Shown here in pieces: positions 8,851-17,535 of a DNA stretch of 64,000 nucleotides. How positions within the stretch are numbered: the stretch's first letter is position 1; every line of letters begins with the position of its first letter. This stretch comes from SZUA-309 sp965233675. Lineage in GTDB: Bacteria > Pseudomonadota > Gammaproteobacteria > Pseudomonadales > Azotimanducaceae. The stretch is taken from the NCBI GenBank assembly GCA_965233675.1, contig OZ247498.1, positions 4,526,001 to 4,590,000 on the forward strand. The letters run 5' to 3'. The notes under the pieces are model-generated. The model saw only the letters and a list, made by a program, of their open reading frames with translations, had not been told where the DNA came from and ran no database searches. Position numbers and translations under genes: made by a program.

Positions 8851-11800
8851 TCATGGGCGAAGTGGCGTGATGCTCAATCCTTCGCCTAGTCCAGTGTAAC
8901 GATACACGATGACCACCCGGTCACCGTTGCTGATCAGCGAAATCTGTGTGCCTGAAGGTCTGGGGACGGTGGCGAGTTGGGTTCCGTTGACATCCGTTAC
9001 AGTGACAGCGTCCAACGTGACGTAGACCAGCTCTGTAGGCTCCCATCGCAACAGTTCTGCGCCAGGCGGTAGTGTCCAGAGAACGTTGCCGGACGGATCG
9101 ATAACCTCACCTTGCGCGGTAAGTGCCTGTTGTCCGTCAGGCGACGCTTCCGGTCGTCCAAACGTACGGCAATCCATTCCTGAGGGGTTGTCGAAATCCA
9201 CGAAGCTCAAACTGTCTGTATCAAAGTAAAAGCCTTCGTCACAGTAGTTCGCCTGATTCGGGTGCATGTACCAGCCGATGATCGGATCAAACAGCGGATC
9301 GAGGGTTTCGAGGCGCTGGGCAACCTGAGTACCGGAAGAGTCATAGGCCGTATAGCGCATTCCGGGGGCGGCCTGCTCTCGCAGAATGAAATAGTCGCCC
9401 AGCCCGATGCCACCGATGCTGGCTGGATCGCTGGTCACTGTTACGAAGGCAGTCTCGTCCCCAGTGCCAAGGTCGATTCTGCTGACGCCGTAGGTATCGT
9501 GGGTGACGTAGATCGCGTTGTGTGCTTCGACCAGAGTGAATCCCAGGTTTCCGGGGCTCGCGCTGTACAGACTGGTGTTGACAGGCTGATCTTCAAGAAA
9601 CGTCTGGTTATCAGTGTCGAAGCGTGCCAGTACTGGCTCAGCGGGTGCTCTGGGTTGGATGTAGGAAATGCCATCTCCGCCGAGGAACACGATGCTGCTG
9701 CTGTCCAGCGTTCGTGTCCGGCACTCTTCCCCGTCTCCATCTGATGCCAGCGAGCAGCGGTTATCGAGAGGATAATCATCCTCGATGTCTGCAACTCCGT
9801 CGTTGTCATCATCGGGATCCGCGTTGTTGCCGATTCCGTCGTTGTCGGTATCCACAGATTCCTGGGGATCGAGCCGGAAAGCATCAATGACATCGAGCAC
9901 TCCGTCGTTGTCGTCATCCTGATCACGTATGTAGTCCACCAACCCGTCGCCATCCGTATCGGTGTAGATTTCGAGGGAGTCTTCGAAAGAAGTTGTTGTA
10001 CCGGCAAAATCCGTCGCGCTGATCTGGAAGATGAAAGTCTTCCGGCTGCCAGCCATGTCCGATGACACCGTGAATCGATCAGGTGCGAGTCGATCGATCT
10101 GAACAATCACTGCAGGGTCGTCCGGCTCGTAGGTTGAGCCCCATTCGTCATCGTAAACGTCCTGTCGCATTTCCACCCCAAGTAGCGTCAGGTCGGTTGT
10201 CAGTAGTTCTGCGTCGTCGTCGAAAAAGCTCCAGTTGAGCCGGACATCCACGATTTCACCATCTATGGCTTCTTCGCTCGCGTTGAACGCATCAACTGAA
10301 GTCCGGGTCACCCGAGGCGGTGATTGCCGATCCGCGAAGATGTCAGTGGCAATCAACGAGTCCCGGAAGTAGGAGTGACTCGCGAGTGGGCGATCCGAGG
10401 AATCGACGAGTGATACATTGAGTCCGTCCAGGCCGGTGTTTATCTGTGCTCTTGTTCCGTCGCGACCGCTGAGAATGATCCTGTTCTGGTCCGGGTCAAA
10501 CGATAGCGAAGCCAGTCCGTGAGTGTCATGGTCGATCGTGCCGGATAGTGATGTCGTGCCGACGAGATTGTTGAAGAAATCGTAGCCTTCGTGAACGAAC
10601 TGGACGTCGATTCCCCGATAACGCAGGTTGCCGTTGACGCTATGTGAAACAGACAGGTTGTAGATCATCCGAACGTTGCCGTCGAAATCGTTACTGGTTC
10701 CGTAAACTTCCACGGTTCCGTCAACCGTCGCCCAGGTGCCATCGGTGTAGTCGAACGTGATGTCAGAAATCGTCGCGGTTGCTTCGTATCCAGTTGCGCT
10801 CGAGCGCCGGTTGTAGGCGACCTCCCATTCACCGCTGATCCCCGCGAAAAACTCCTCGCCCGGATTGCCTCTGAACCCTGGGTGCTCTCCTCGGCAATTC
10901 CGATACGCCTCGTGGAGGCGGGAGCGATCATCATTCACGTGGCGATCAATCTGGCCACCGCCATCACACGGACGGGTACTGCTGCCTTCTGAAACACTCT
11001 GGTCTACGCCGTAGCGCAGTTCATCATCGAATTGAGCACTCATCCACAGCAACTCGAGCACGCCGGCACCGAGTTTCCCAGCGCTGCGCTCGTTCAACGC
11101 AGATGGAAGCTGAAGACGTCGGCCGAGCTGTTCCGCAACGTCCGCTGGTAGTCGCCGCGCGAGTGAAGTCGAGGAATCGCGCAGGGCGGCGATTGCGTCG
11201 ACCAGGTTTTCCGCCATGTCGCCGGTGTCACTATCGCCCAGAGATTGCTGCAATTGTGGTATCAGCTCGGACCAGGTTGTGACAGTTGGATCATCAGCTT
11301 CCATCTGCGCCAGCGCTGCCAGGATGAGGCCGTACAGGTCGGCGTCGCGATTGATGTTGAATGGGGCACTCCGCAGGTCGGTTGGCCGCACCGCCGTTAT
11401 GTCTAAAACTGAATCCCCGAACCGGATCTGATTGGATGCATCCACCGTGGCGGCAGTGAGTAGTGCCTCCCGGTTTTCGAGCACCTGCAGCACCGCTTCT
11501 GTCAGAGGGGTGACGTGGGCTTCGTGATCTGATGTCTGAGAGACCACGTTGACAACCGAACGCATACGGCCAAGGTCTCTTGTAATGCTGGTTGCTTCGT
11601 CCAGATAGGTTCCGCCTGTGAATTCGAGGATGACCACACCACGATAGCTGCCGATTTCTATCGCGTAGCTACCATCCGCAGAGGTGGGTTGTGATGTTCG
11701 GCCCAGTTCGGTGATGCCGTCAGCCTCGAATGCGATACCCACGGCGCCGCTGACAGGACCCTTACTGACGATGCCTGAGACGGTTATGGCGGGTTCGGGA

Positions 11801-11919
11801 GATGGGGCCTGGTTCTGATTGCTGGATTGCCCAGGTCCCGACGAGCCGCCGCCTCCACACGCCGAGAACAGAATGAGAAGAACCGAAAGAAATCCAATCC
11901 GAATGCGGGCGACTGCCAA
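8851..11919 (-). CDS. Large lipoprotein with thrombospondin type-3 calcium repeats
   Basis: This is a 1022-residue exported protein with a lipoprotein signal: the lipobox FSAC (about residues 18-21) is followed by GGGGSSG, a typical flexible anchor. After a carboxypeptidase-regulatory-like segment (SGIVSKGPVSGA, about 48-60) comes a long region without recognisable domains. Thrombospondin type-3 calcium-binding repeats follow at about 650-730 (DTDGDGLVDYI, DDDNDGVLDVIDAF, DTDNDGIGN, DDDNDGVADIEDDYP). The C-terminal 270 residues look like beta-rich, YVTN/propeller-like strands but are unassigned. It starts at TTG 11919 behind GAGGG. From memory a malic enzyme gene occupies this position in Pseudomonas, so this gene looks like lineage-specific content. 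Confidence 0.85.
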   Translation of the reverse strand: MAVARIRIGFLSVLLILFSACGGGGSSGPGQSSNQNQAPSPEPAITVSGIVSKGPVSGAVGIAFEADGITELGRTSQPTSADGSYAIEIGSYRGVVILEFTGGTYLDEATSITRDLGRMRSVVNVVSQTSDHEAHVTPLTEAVLQVLENREALLTAATVDASNQIRFGDSVLDITAVRPTDLRSAPFNINRDADLYGLILAALAQMEADDPTVTTWSELIPQLQQSLGDSDTGDMAENLVDAIAALRDSSTSLARRLPADVAEQLGRRLQLPSALNERSAGKLGAGVLELLWMSAQFDDELRYGVDQSVSEGSSTRPCDGGGQIDRHVNDDRSRLHEAYRNCRGEHPGFRGNPGEEFFAGISGEWEVAYNRRSSATGYEATATISDITFDYTDGTWATVDGTVEVYGTSNDFDGNVRMIYNLSVSHSVNGNLRYRGIDVQFVHEGYDFFNNLVGTTSLSGTIDHDTHGLASLSFDPDQNRIILSGRDGTRAQINTGLDGLNVSLVDSSDRPLASHSYFRDSLIATDIFADRQSPPRVTRTSVDAFNASEEAIDGEIVDVRLNWSFFDDDAELLTTDLTLLGVEMRQDVYDDEWGSTYEPDDPAVIVQIDRLAPDRFTVSSDMAGSRKTFIFQISATDFAGTTTSFEDSLEIYTDTDGDGLVDYIRDQDDDNDGVLDVIDAFRLDPQESVDTDNDGIGNNADPDDDNDGVADIEDDYPLDNRCSLASDGDGEECRTRTLDSSSIVFLGGDGISYIQPRAPAEPVLARFDTDNQTFLEDQPVNTSLYSASPGNLGFTLVEAHNAIYVTHDTYGVSRIDLGTGDETAFVTVTSDPASIGGIGLGDYFILREQAAPGMRYTAYDSSGTQVAQRLETLDPLFDPIIGWYMHPNQANYCDEGFYFDTDSLSFVDFDNPSGMDCRTFGRPEASPDGQQALTAQGEVIDPSGNVLWTLPPGAELLRWEPTELVYVTLDAVTVTDVNGTQLATVPRPSGTQISLISNGDRVVIVYRYTGLGEGLSITPLRP

Positions 11920-12002
11920 CGTCCCTCACCCCAGCTACCGCAACCTTGGGAGGCTTAGGGTAAGTCTTTTGCTTGACAATCTCCAACCGGGATCGAACGA
12001 AC

Positions 12003-14582
12003 CTAGAAGATATCCACCGCTTTGACCACGTCTTCGGGATCTTCGGTTGATGGTGCCTCTTCTTCCGGCACATGTTCGGAAAGGAAGAACTCGAAGATCG
12101 CATCCGGGTTCCCCGCATTGGCCAGGGCACCGGTGACCGGGTCGATCCTGCGCGTGACCACGCCGGGAGGCTGATCGGGCAGGGTTTCCGGTACGCCCTC
12201 GAGCGCGACCCGCATGTAGTCGATCCAGATCGGCAACGGACGGTTGGAACCGTATTCCACGGCGCCGAGCGGCTGATGGTTGGGGAAGCCGACCCAGACG
12301 GTGGTTGCCACATTCGGGTGGTAGCCATTGAACCAGGTGTCTGCGGCGTCGTTCGTGGTGCCCGTCTTGCCGGCAATGTCGGCACGGCCGAGTGCCCGGC
12401 GGGCTCGAATACCGGTGCCGCGACGAACCACGTCCCGCAGCATGCTGTGCATCACGTAGGCGTTTCTGGGATCGATGGCCTGTCTGGCCAGGAGCGGCGG
12501 CAGTTCCTCAACCGGTTCCTCTCCGTTTCCGGCAGGTATTTCTGCAAACAGCGCTTCCAGGTTGGCGGGTTCCCCGGTGGTGAGGTCCGTGCTGTCCCCG
12601 TCAGCGGCCGTTGCCAGCGATTCTTCCTCGCAGTCCTCGCAGACGATCGGGTAGCGCGGCCGATAGACCTCCACGCCCTCCAGATCGCGCACCGATTCGA
12701 TGATGTGCGGCTGGATCTGCCAGCCGCCGTTGGCGAATACCGAATAGGCCGCAGCCATATCGATGGGGGTAACGGCCATGGTGCCGCCACCGATGGCAAG
12801 CTGGGTATTCCGCGGGAAGGTGCTGGTGTCGAAGCCGAATCGGGGCACGTAATCCAGAATGCGACCGGCACCCACCTCGAGCAGCACGCGCATGGAGACC
12901 AGATTGATGGACCGGTAGAGTGCCTCGCGGAGCCGGGTGGGGCCGTTGTATCGGTTATTGTCGTTGTCCGGCCGATAGTCGGATTCCAGGTTCTGATCTT
13001 CGAACACCAGCGGTGCATCCATGAAGATGCTGGCTGGCGTAACGCCCGCATCCAGAGCCGCGGAGTAGACGAAGGGCTTGAAGCCTGAGCCGGGCTGCCG
13101 CGCAGCCTGGAGGGCATGGTTGTACTGATTCATGCCGAAATCGAAGCCACCGGCCAGCGCCAGTACGGCGCCGGTATCCGGCTCCAGGGAAACCAGCGCG
13201 CCCTGAATCTCCGGTAGCTGGGCCAGACGCCAGGTGTCCACCGGTTCGGGCGCCGGGCCGGCTGCCTGATTCCCTTGTTCGTCTTCCGCGTTCGCTTCCG
13301 GCGTTTCGGGCGCCAGTTTGCCCAGATACTGCACCCGAATCAGATCACCAACAGTGAGCACCTGATCCACAGAATCGATGCGCGGGCCGCGGGTATCCTG
13401 ATCGATGAAGGTTCGTGCCCAGCGGACCTGATCCAGAGGGAGCGTAATGGGTTCCGGCCAGGCGGAGGCAATCACCCGGGCCTGCTCTTTTTCCACGGCC
13501 ATGACCACGGCGGGTGCCAGGTCGCCGTAACTGCGGATGCTCGCGAGCACGCCTCTGACCCGCTCCGGTGAGAGTGGATTCTCGTCGTCGATCGTCAGCC
13601 GGTCTTCCGGGCCGCGATAGCCGTGGTCACGGTCATAATCGAGCAGACCTTTCCTGAGCGCGGTGTCAGCCGCACGCTGCAGATCGCCACGAAGGGTGGT
13701 CACCACCTCATAACCCCCTGTATAAAGGTCGGAGTAACGACTCACTAACTCCCGACGTACCCATTCCGCTGGGAATGCGGCGGGCACATCGAGTTCCCGA
13801 CCGTGCAGGCTGGCGGTAATGGGGGCGCTGCTGGCGGTGTCGAAATCCGCCTGGCTGATGGAGCCCTGCTCCAGCATGCGGCGCAGGACGAGGTTGCGCC
13901 GGTTGATGGCCCGTTCCGGCCCGTTGATGGGATTGCCGGCACTGGGTGCCTGGGGGATGCCGGCGAGCATGGCCAGTTGCGCCAGGCTCAAGTCGGAAAG
14001 CGGCTTGCCGTAATAGGTATAGGCGGCGGCCTGAGCGCCGTAGGCGCGTTTGCCGAAGGGAACCGCGTTGATATAGAGCTCGAGAATCTCGTCCTTGGAG
14101 AGCTCACGCTCCATCTTCAACGCCAGGAGGATTTCTTTGAATTTGCGGATGAACAGCTGATCGAGAGAGAAAGTGCCCAGATTGCGCGGCAACTGCATGG
14201 TGATGGTGGACCCACCGCGGGTGATTTCCCCCATGTTCAGGACCAGATCGACGGCGGATTTGGCCAGGGTCCAGAAGTCGACGCCGCTATGTTCGTAAAA
14301 CCGCTTGTCTTCTGTGTCCAGGAGCGCGCGGATGAAGCCCTCCGGCACCTCGGCCAGCGAAACCGGGATCAGGCGCCTTTCGCCGAACTCGGCGATCAAC
14401 TGCTCATCGGCGGTGTACACCCTGAGCGGGGTTTCGAGACGAACGTGGCGATAGGTCTCAGCTTTCGGAATCTGAGGGTCCAGATAGAGATAAACGCCTG
14501 CGAGACTGAGTACTGCGGCACATAAACCGGACAGTGCCAGACACATAATAGTTGCCGTGACGCGTCGGGACGTAAGTGTCAT
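12003..14582 (-). CDS. mrcA: Class A penicillin-binding protein 1A
   Basis: This bifunctional peptidoglycan glycosyltransferase and transpeptidase is anchored in the inner membrane. The 859-residue protein has one N-terminal membrane helix (about 10-33). In the glycosyltransferase domain, EDKRFYEHSGVDF carries the catalytic Glu at about residue 91, followed by GGSTITMQ. An OB-like insert follows. In the transpeptidase domain the nucleophile is in SGFK (about residue 497), the second motif is SIN, and KTGT lies near residue 740. The GT motif that usually reads QxxRNFF is LPRNLG here. I start at 14582 (MTLTSRRVTA); the open frame extends to 14624 with unconvincing residues. It is divergent from pilM, as ponA is in Pseudomonas. 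Confidence 0.97.
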   Translation of the reverse strand: MTLTSRRVTATIMCLALSGLCAAVLSLAGVYLYLDPQIPKAETYRHVRLETPLRVYTADEQLIAEFGERRLIPVSLAEVPEGFIRALLDTEDKRFYEHSGVDFWTLAKSAVDLVLNMGEITRGGSTITMQLPRNLGTFSLDQLFIRKFKEILLALKMERELSKDEILELYINAVPFGKRAYGAQAAAYTYYGKPLSDLSLAQLAMLAGIPQAPSAGNPINGPERAINRRNLVLRRMLEQGSISQADFDTASSAPITASLHGRELDVPAAFPAEWVRRELVSRYSDLYTGGYEVVTTLRGDLQRAADTALRKGLLDYDRDHGYRGPEDRLTIDDENPLSPERVRGVLASIRSYGDLAPAVVMAVEKEQARVIASAWPEPITLPLDQVRWARTFIDQDTRGPRIDSVDQVLTVGDLIRVQYLGKLAPETPEANAEDEQGNQAAGPAPEPVDTWRLAQLPEIQGALVSLEPDTGAVLALAGGFDFGMNQYNHALQAARQPGSGFKPFVYSAALDAGVTPASIFMDAPLVFEDQNLESDYRPDNDNNRYNGPTRLREALYRSINLVSMRVLLEVGAGRILDYVPRFGFDTSTFPRNTQLAIGGGTMAVTPIDMAAAYSVFANGGWQIQPHIIESVRDLEGVEVYRPRYPIVCEDCEEESLATAADGDSTDLTTGEPANLEALFAEIPAGNGEEPVEELPPLLARQAIDPRNAYVMHSMLRDVVRRGTGIRARRALGRADIAGKTGTTNDAADTWFNGYHPNVATTVWVGFPNHQPLGAVEYGSNRPLPIWIDYMRVALEGVPETLPDQPPGVVTRRIDPVTGALANAGNPDAIFEFFLSEHVPEEEAPSTEDPEDVVKAVDIF

Positions 14583-14606
14583 ACGCGCGACATCGATACA
14601 AGGATC

Positions 14607-14627
14607 GGATTGCGGAGGTTGCAATCC
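14607..14627. promoter_or_regulatory. Inverted repeat between mrcA and pilM
   Basis: GGATTGC (14607-14613) and GCAATCC (14621-14627) are perfect 7-bp arms around a 7-bp spacer, in the 109-bp divergent region between the two start codons. It could be an operator controlling either direction; no T-run follows it. No convincing promoter hexamers were identified beside it. Confidence 0.45.
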
Positions 14628-14691
14628 TGGTATTTAATGTTGAGTGCCATAAAAAGGACGTAAGTGCCCGCGAAAGTAAGGAAATTTAACC

Positions 14692-15756
14692 GTGCTGGGA
14701 TTCCTTAGCAAGAAATCCAACCTGATGCTCGGGTTGGATATCAGCTCCACATCTGTAAAGCTTCTTGAGCTCTCCAAATCTAGCGACCGCTATAGGGTGG
14801 AGGCGTACGCGGTGGAACCGTTGCCGCCGAACGCTGTGGTCGAAAAGAATATTAGCGATGTGGAAGGGGTAGGTGAAGCAATCAAGCGGGTAATGAGCCG
14901 CTCGAAGTGCGGCGCCCGCCAGGCAGCCGTGGCCGTGGCAGGCTCTGCCGTGATCACCAAAACCATCGAGATGGACGCAGAACTCTCCGACGACGATATG
15001 GAAAACCAGATCACCGTCGAAGCAGATCAGTACATCCCTTATCCGCTGGATGAGGTGGCCATCGATTTCGAGGTTCAGGGCCTTTCAGAGCGCAATCCGG
15101 AACAGGTGGAAGTCCTGTTGGCGGCCTGCCGGAAAGAGAATGTCGAGATGCGGGAAGCCGCGCTCGATCTCGGCCAGGTGAAGCCGGCGGTGGTAGACAT
15201 CGAGGCGCACGCCATGAAGCGGGCCTTCGAGCTGCTCAAGCCGCAGCTCGGCGCCAACGCAGACGATCTGGTGGTTGCCATCATCGATATCGGCGCGACC
15301 ATGACCACGCTGTCGGTGCTGGCCGATGACCGCTCCATCTATACGCGGGAACAGCTCTTCGGCGGCAAACAGCTCACTGAAGAGATTCAGCGCCGATACA
15401 GCCTGTCCTTCGAGGAAGCGGGTCTTGCCAAGAAGCAGGGGGGGCTTCCGGACGATTACGAGGACGAAGTCCTGCAGCCGTTCAAGGAAGCCGTGCTGCA
15501 GCAGGTGACCCGATCTCTGCAGTTCTTCTTCTCTTCCAGCCAGTACGACGATGTGGATTACATTGTGCTTGCAGGTGGCACCGCCTCCATCGATGGACTG
15601 GCGGGTATGATCGAAAACAAACTGGGTACGCCGACAATTATCGCCAATCCGTTTGGTGATATGTCGCTGTCGAGCAAAGTCGACGCCGACGCTCTGGCGA
15701 ACGATGCACCGGCAATGATGATTGCCTGCGGACTGGCCATGAGGAGCTTCGACTGA
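14692..15756 (+). CDS. pilM: Type IV pilus inner-membrane platform protein PilM
   Basis: PilM is the cytoplasmic actin-like protein that binds the PilN N-terminus and links the pilus motor to the alignment complex. The 354-residue protein has the FtsA/actin ATPase layout: phosphate-1 LGLDISSTSVKLLEL near the N-terminus, phosphate-2 IIDIGATMTTLSV (about residue 195), and the adenosine motif VLAGGTASIDGL (about 297). Translation starts at GTG 14692 after TAAGGAA. It opens the pilMNOPQ operon, in which all five genes overlap by 1-4 bp. Confidence 0.98.
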   Translation: MLGFLSKKSNLMLGLDISSTSVKLLELSKSSDRYRVEAYAVEPLPPNAVVEKNISDVEGVGEAIKRVMSRSKCGARQAAVAVAGSAVITKTIEMDAELSDDDMENQITVEADQYIPYPLDEVAIDFEVQGLSERNPEQVEVLLAACRKENVEMREAALDLGQVKPAVVDIEAHAMKRAFELLKPQLGANADDLVVAIIDIGATMTTLSVLADDRSIYTREQLFGGKQLTEEIQRRYSLSFEEAGLAKKQGGLPDDYEDEVLQPFKEAVLQQVTRSLQFFFSSSQYDDVDYIVLAGGTASIDGLAGMIENKLGTPTIIANPFGDMSLSSKVDADALANDAPAMMIACGLAMRSFD

Positions 15757-16331
15757 TGGCACATATCAACCTACTGCCCTGGCGCGAATGGGAACGGGAA
15801 CGCAAGAAGAAAGAGTTTCTCGGCAACCTGGCCGGGGTTCTCGTTCTGGGTGCCGTGCTGGTTTTCGCCGGTGGCTGGGTGCTCGACAACAACGTCGACC
15901 ACCAGAACGCTCGCAACAACTTCCTGCAGGGCAAGATTTCCGAGCTCGACACGAAAATTGCCGAGATCGCTCAGCTCGAGCAGCAGAAGAAAGACCTCGA
16001 GGAGCGCATGGCGCTGATTCAGGAGCTGCAGGGCAACCGGCCGGTGATCGTGCGCGTGTTCGACGAACTGGTGCGGACCCTTTCCAAAGGCGTGCATTAC
16101 CAGGAACTGGAAATGACCGCCGGCAATCTGAAAGTGAGCGGCACCGCGGAGTCCAACAACCGGATTTCGTCGCTGATGCGCAACCTGGATGAGTCCGAGT
16201 GGTTCCAGTCGCCGAATCTCCGCAGCATCAAAGAGGATCCGGATAACTCCGACTATGGTCCGCAGGCGAGCACCTTCGACCTCACGTTTGTGCAGCACAA
16301 CCCGCTCATGACCGAGGAGGAGGGCGAGTAA
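15756..16331 (+). CDS. pilN: Type IV pilus alignment protein PilN
   Basis: PilN is a bitopic inner-membrane protein whose short cytoplasmic N-terminus docks in PilM. The 191-residue protein starts with the conserved INLLPWRE motif (residues 4-11), has one membrane helix (about 28-48), a periplasmic coiled coil (about 50-95) and a ferredoxin-like fold that pairs with PilO. The start overlaps the pilM stop by one base (TGATG). Confidence 0.97.
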   Translation: MAHINLLPWREWERERKKKEFLGNLAGVLVLGAVLVFAGGWVLDNNVDHQNARNNFLQGKISELDTKIAEIAQLEQQKKDLEERMALIQELQGNRPVIVRVFDELVRTLSKGVHYQELEMTAGNLKVSGTAESNNRISSLMRNLDESEWFQSPNLRSIKEDPDNSDYGPQASTFDLTFVQHNPLMTEEEGE

Positions 16332-16942
16332 TGGCCATGCAGGACACCCTCGAGCAACTCCAGAACTTCGATATCAACGATCTGGATGTCAACAATATCG
16401 GTGCCTGGCCGGGACCGGTAAAAGTCATTCTCATGGTGCTGGCGTTCGCGCTGGTGGTGGGTGCGGGCTACTACTTCTATCTGACCGACAAGCAGTCGGT
16501 GCTGGATAGGGCGGAAGCGAAGGAGATGGAGCTCCGGGCTGATTACGAGGTGAAGGCAGAGAAAGCCGCAAACCTCGAAGAGTACCGCTCCCAGAAGCAG
16601 CAGATGGAGGCCACCTTCGGCGCTCTGCTCAAGCAGCTGCCGCAGGATACCGAAGTGCCCGGTCTGCTGGACGATATCACCCGGTCCGCCCTGGACAATG
16701 AGCTCACCATCGAGAGCATCGACCTCCAGCAGGAGCGTCAACTGGAATTCTATGTGGAGTTGCCCATCGACATCGTCGTGGAAGGCAACTATCACAAGAT
16801 CGGCACTTTCGTCAGCGGTGTGGCGGCCCTTTCCCGGATCGTGACGCTGCATGATTTCACGCTGGAGCCTCAAGGTTCGCCGCTGAACCTGAAGCTCAAG
16901 ATTCTGGCAAAGACCTACCGGTATGTGGATGAGGAAGCATGA
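16331..16942 (+). CDS. pilO: Type IV pilus alignment protein PilO
   Basis: PilO is the periplasmic partner of PilN in the alignment complex. The 203-residue protein has a cytoplasmic N-terminus, a membrane helix at about 34-54 (VILMVLAFALVVGAGYYFYL), a coiled coil at about 62-100 and a C-terminal ferredoxin-like domain. It shares one base with the pilN stop and overlaps pilP by 4 bp. Confidence 0.97.
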   Translation: MAMQDTLEQLQNFDINDLDVNNIGAWPGPVKVILMVLAFALVVGAGYYFYLTDKQSVLDRAEAKEMELRADYEVKAEKAANLEEYRSQKQQMEATFGALLKQLPQDTEVPGLLDDITRSALDNELTIESIDLQQERQLEFYVELPIDIVVEGNYHKIGTFVSGVAALSRIVTLHDFTLEPQGSPLNLKLKILAKTYRYVDEEA

Positions 16943-17535
16943 TGCGCTTACCAGGAATTAAGCCCATCCCGAAGATCAACAGCCCCAGACCGGCGGGCCA
17001 GCGTTTCGCAGGCATGCGTCTCGCAGGCGTCGTACTGGCCGGCAGCCTGCTGACAGGTTGCGGTGGTGGAGACTTCTCCGATCTTCAGGCATTCATGAGT
17101 GAGGTGGACGCCCGTCCGGCGCCGCCTATCGCACCGCTGAAAGCGTTCACCCCGGCCCAGCCATTCGCCTACGAGGCGATGGGACTGCGCAGCCCGTTCG
17201 AACCGCCGGTGGTGGTGAAGCAGGGTCCGCGACCCAAAGGGCCTCAGGTGAAACCGAACCCGAATCGGGTGAAGCAGTATCTGGAGCAGTTCACCATCGC
17301 ATCGTTGTCCATGGTGGGCACCCTCTCTCAGGGCCCGTCCATGTACGCACTGATCCAGGATTCGGATGGTGGTGTGCATCGCGTGCAGATGGGCGATTAC
17401 ATGGGCACTGATCACGGAAAGATTCAGTCAATTGATGAGGCGGCGATCGAGCTCGTCGAAATAGTCCCCGACGGTACTGGAAGCTGGGTAGAACGTATCC
17501 GGACCGTATCGCTGGGTGGTGGAGACAGAGGATGA
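16939..17535 (+). CDS. pilP: Type IV pilus lipoprotein PilP
   Basis: PilP is an inner-membrane lipoprotein that connects the PilN-PilO complex to the PilQ secretin. The lipobox LLTGC places the lipidated Cys at residue 41 if translation starts at the ATGA overlap with pilO. A start at the internal Met26 (MRLAGVVLAG) would give a more ordinary 15-residue signal. The C-terminal HR-type beta domain (about 100-190) includes GTLSQGPSMYALIQDSDG, typical of the family. Confidence 0.95.
   Translation: MMRLPGIKPIPKINSPRPAGQRFAGMRLAGVVLAGSLLTGCGGGDFSDLQAFMSEVDARPAPPIAPLKAFTPAQPFAYEAMGLRSPFEPPVVVKQGPRPKGPQVKPNPNRVKQYLEQFTIASLSMVGTLSQGPSMYALIQDSDGGVHRVQMGDYMGTDHGKIQSIDEAAIELVEIVPDGTGSWVERIRTVSLGGGDRG

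Noticed and set aside
9740..9970. DNA repeats suggesting a tandem array
   Set aside because: The similarity is explained by thrombospondin type-3 protein repeats within the lipoprotein gene.
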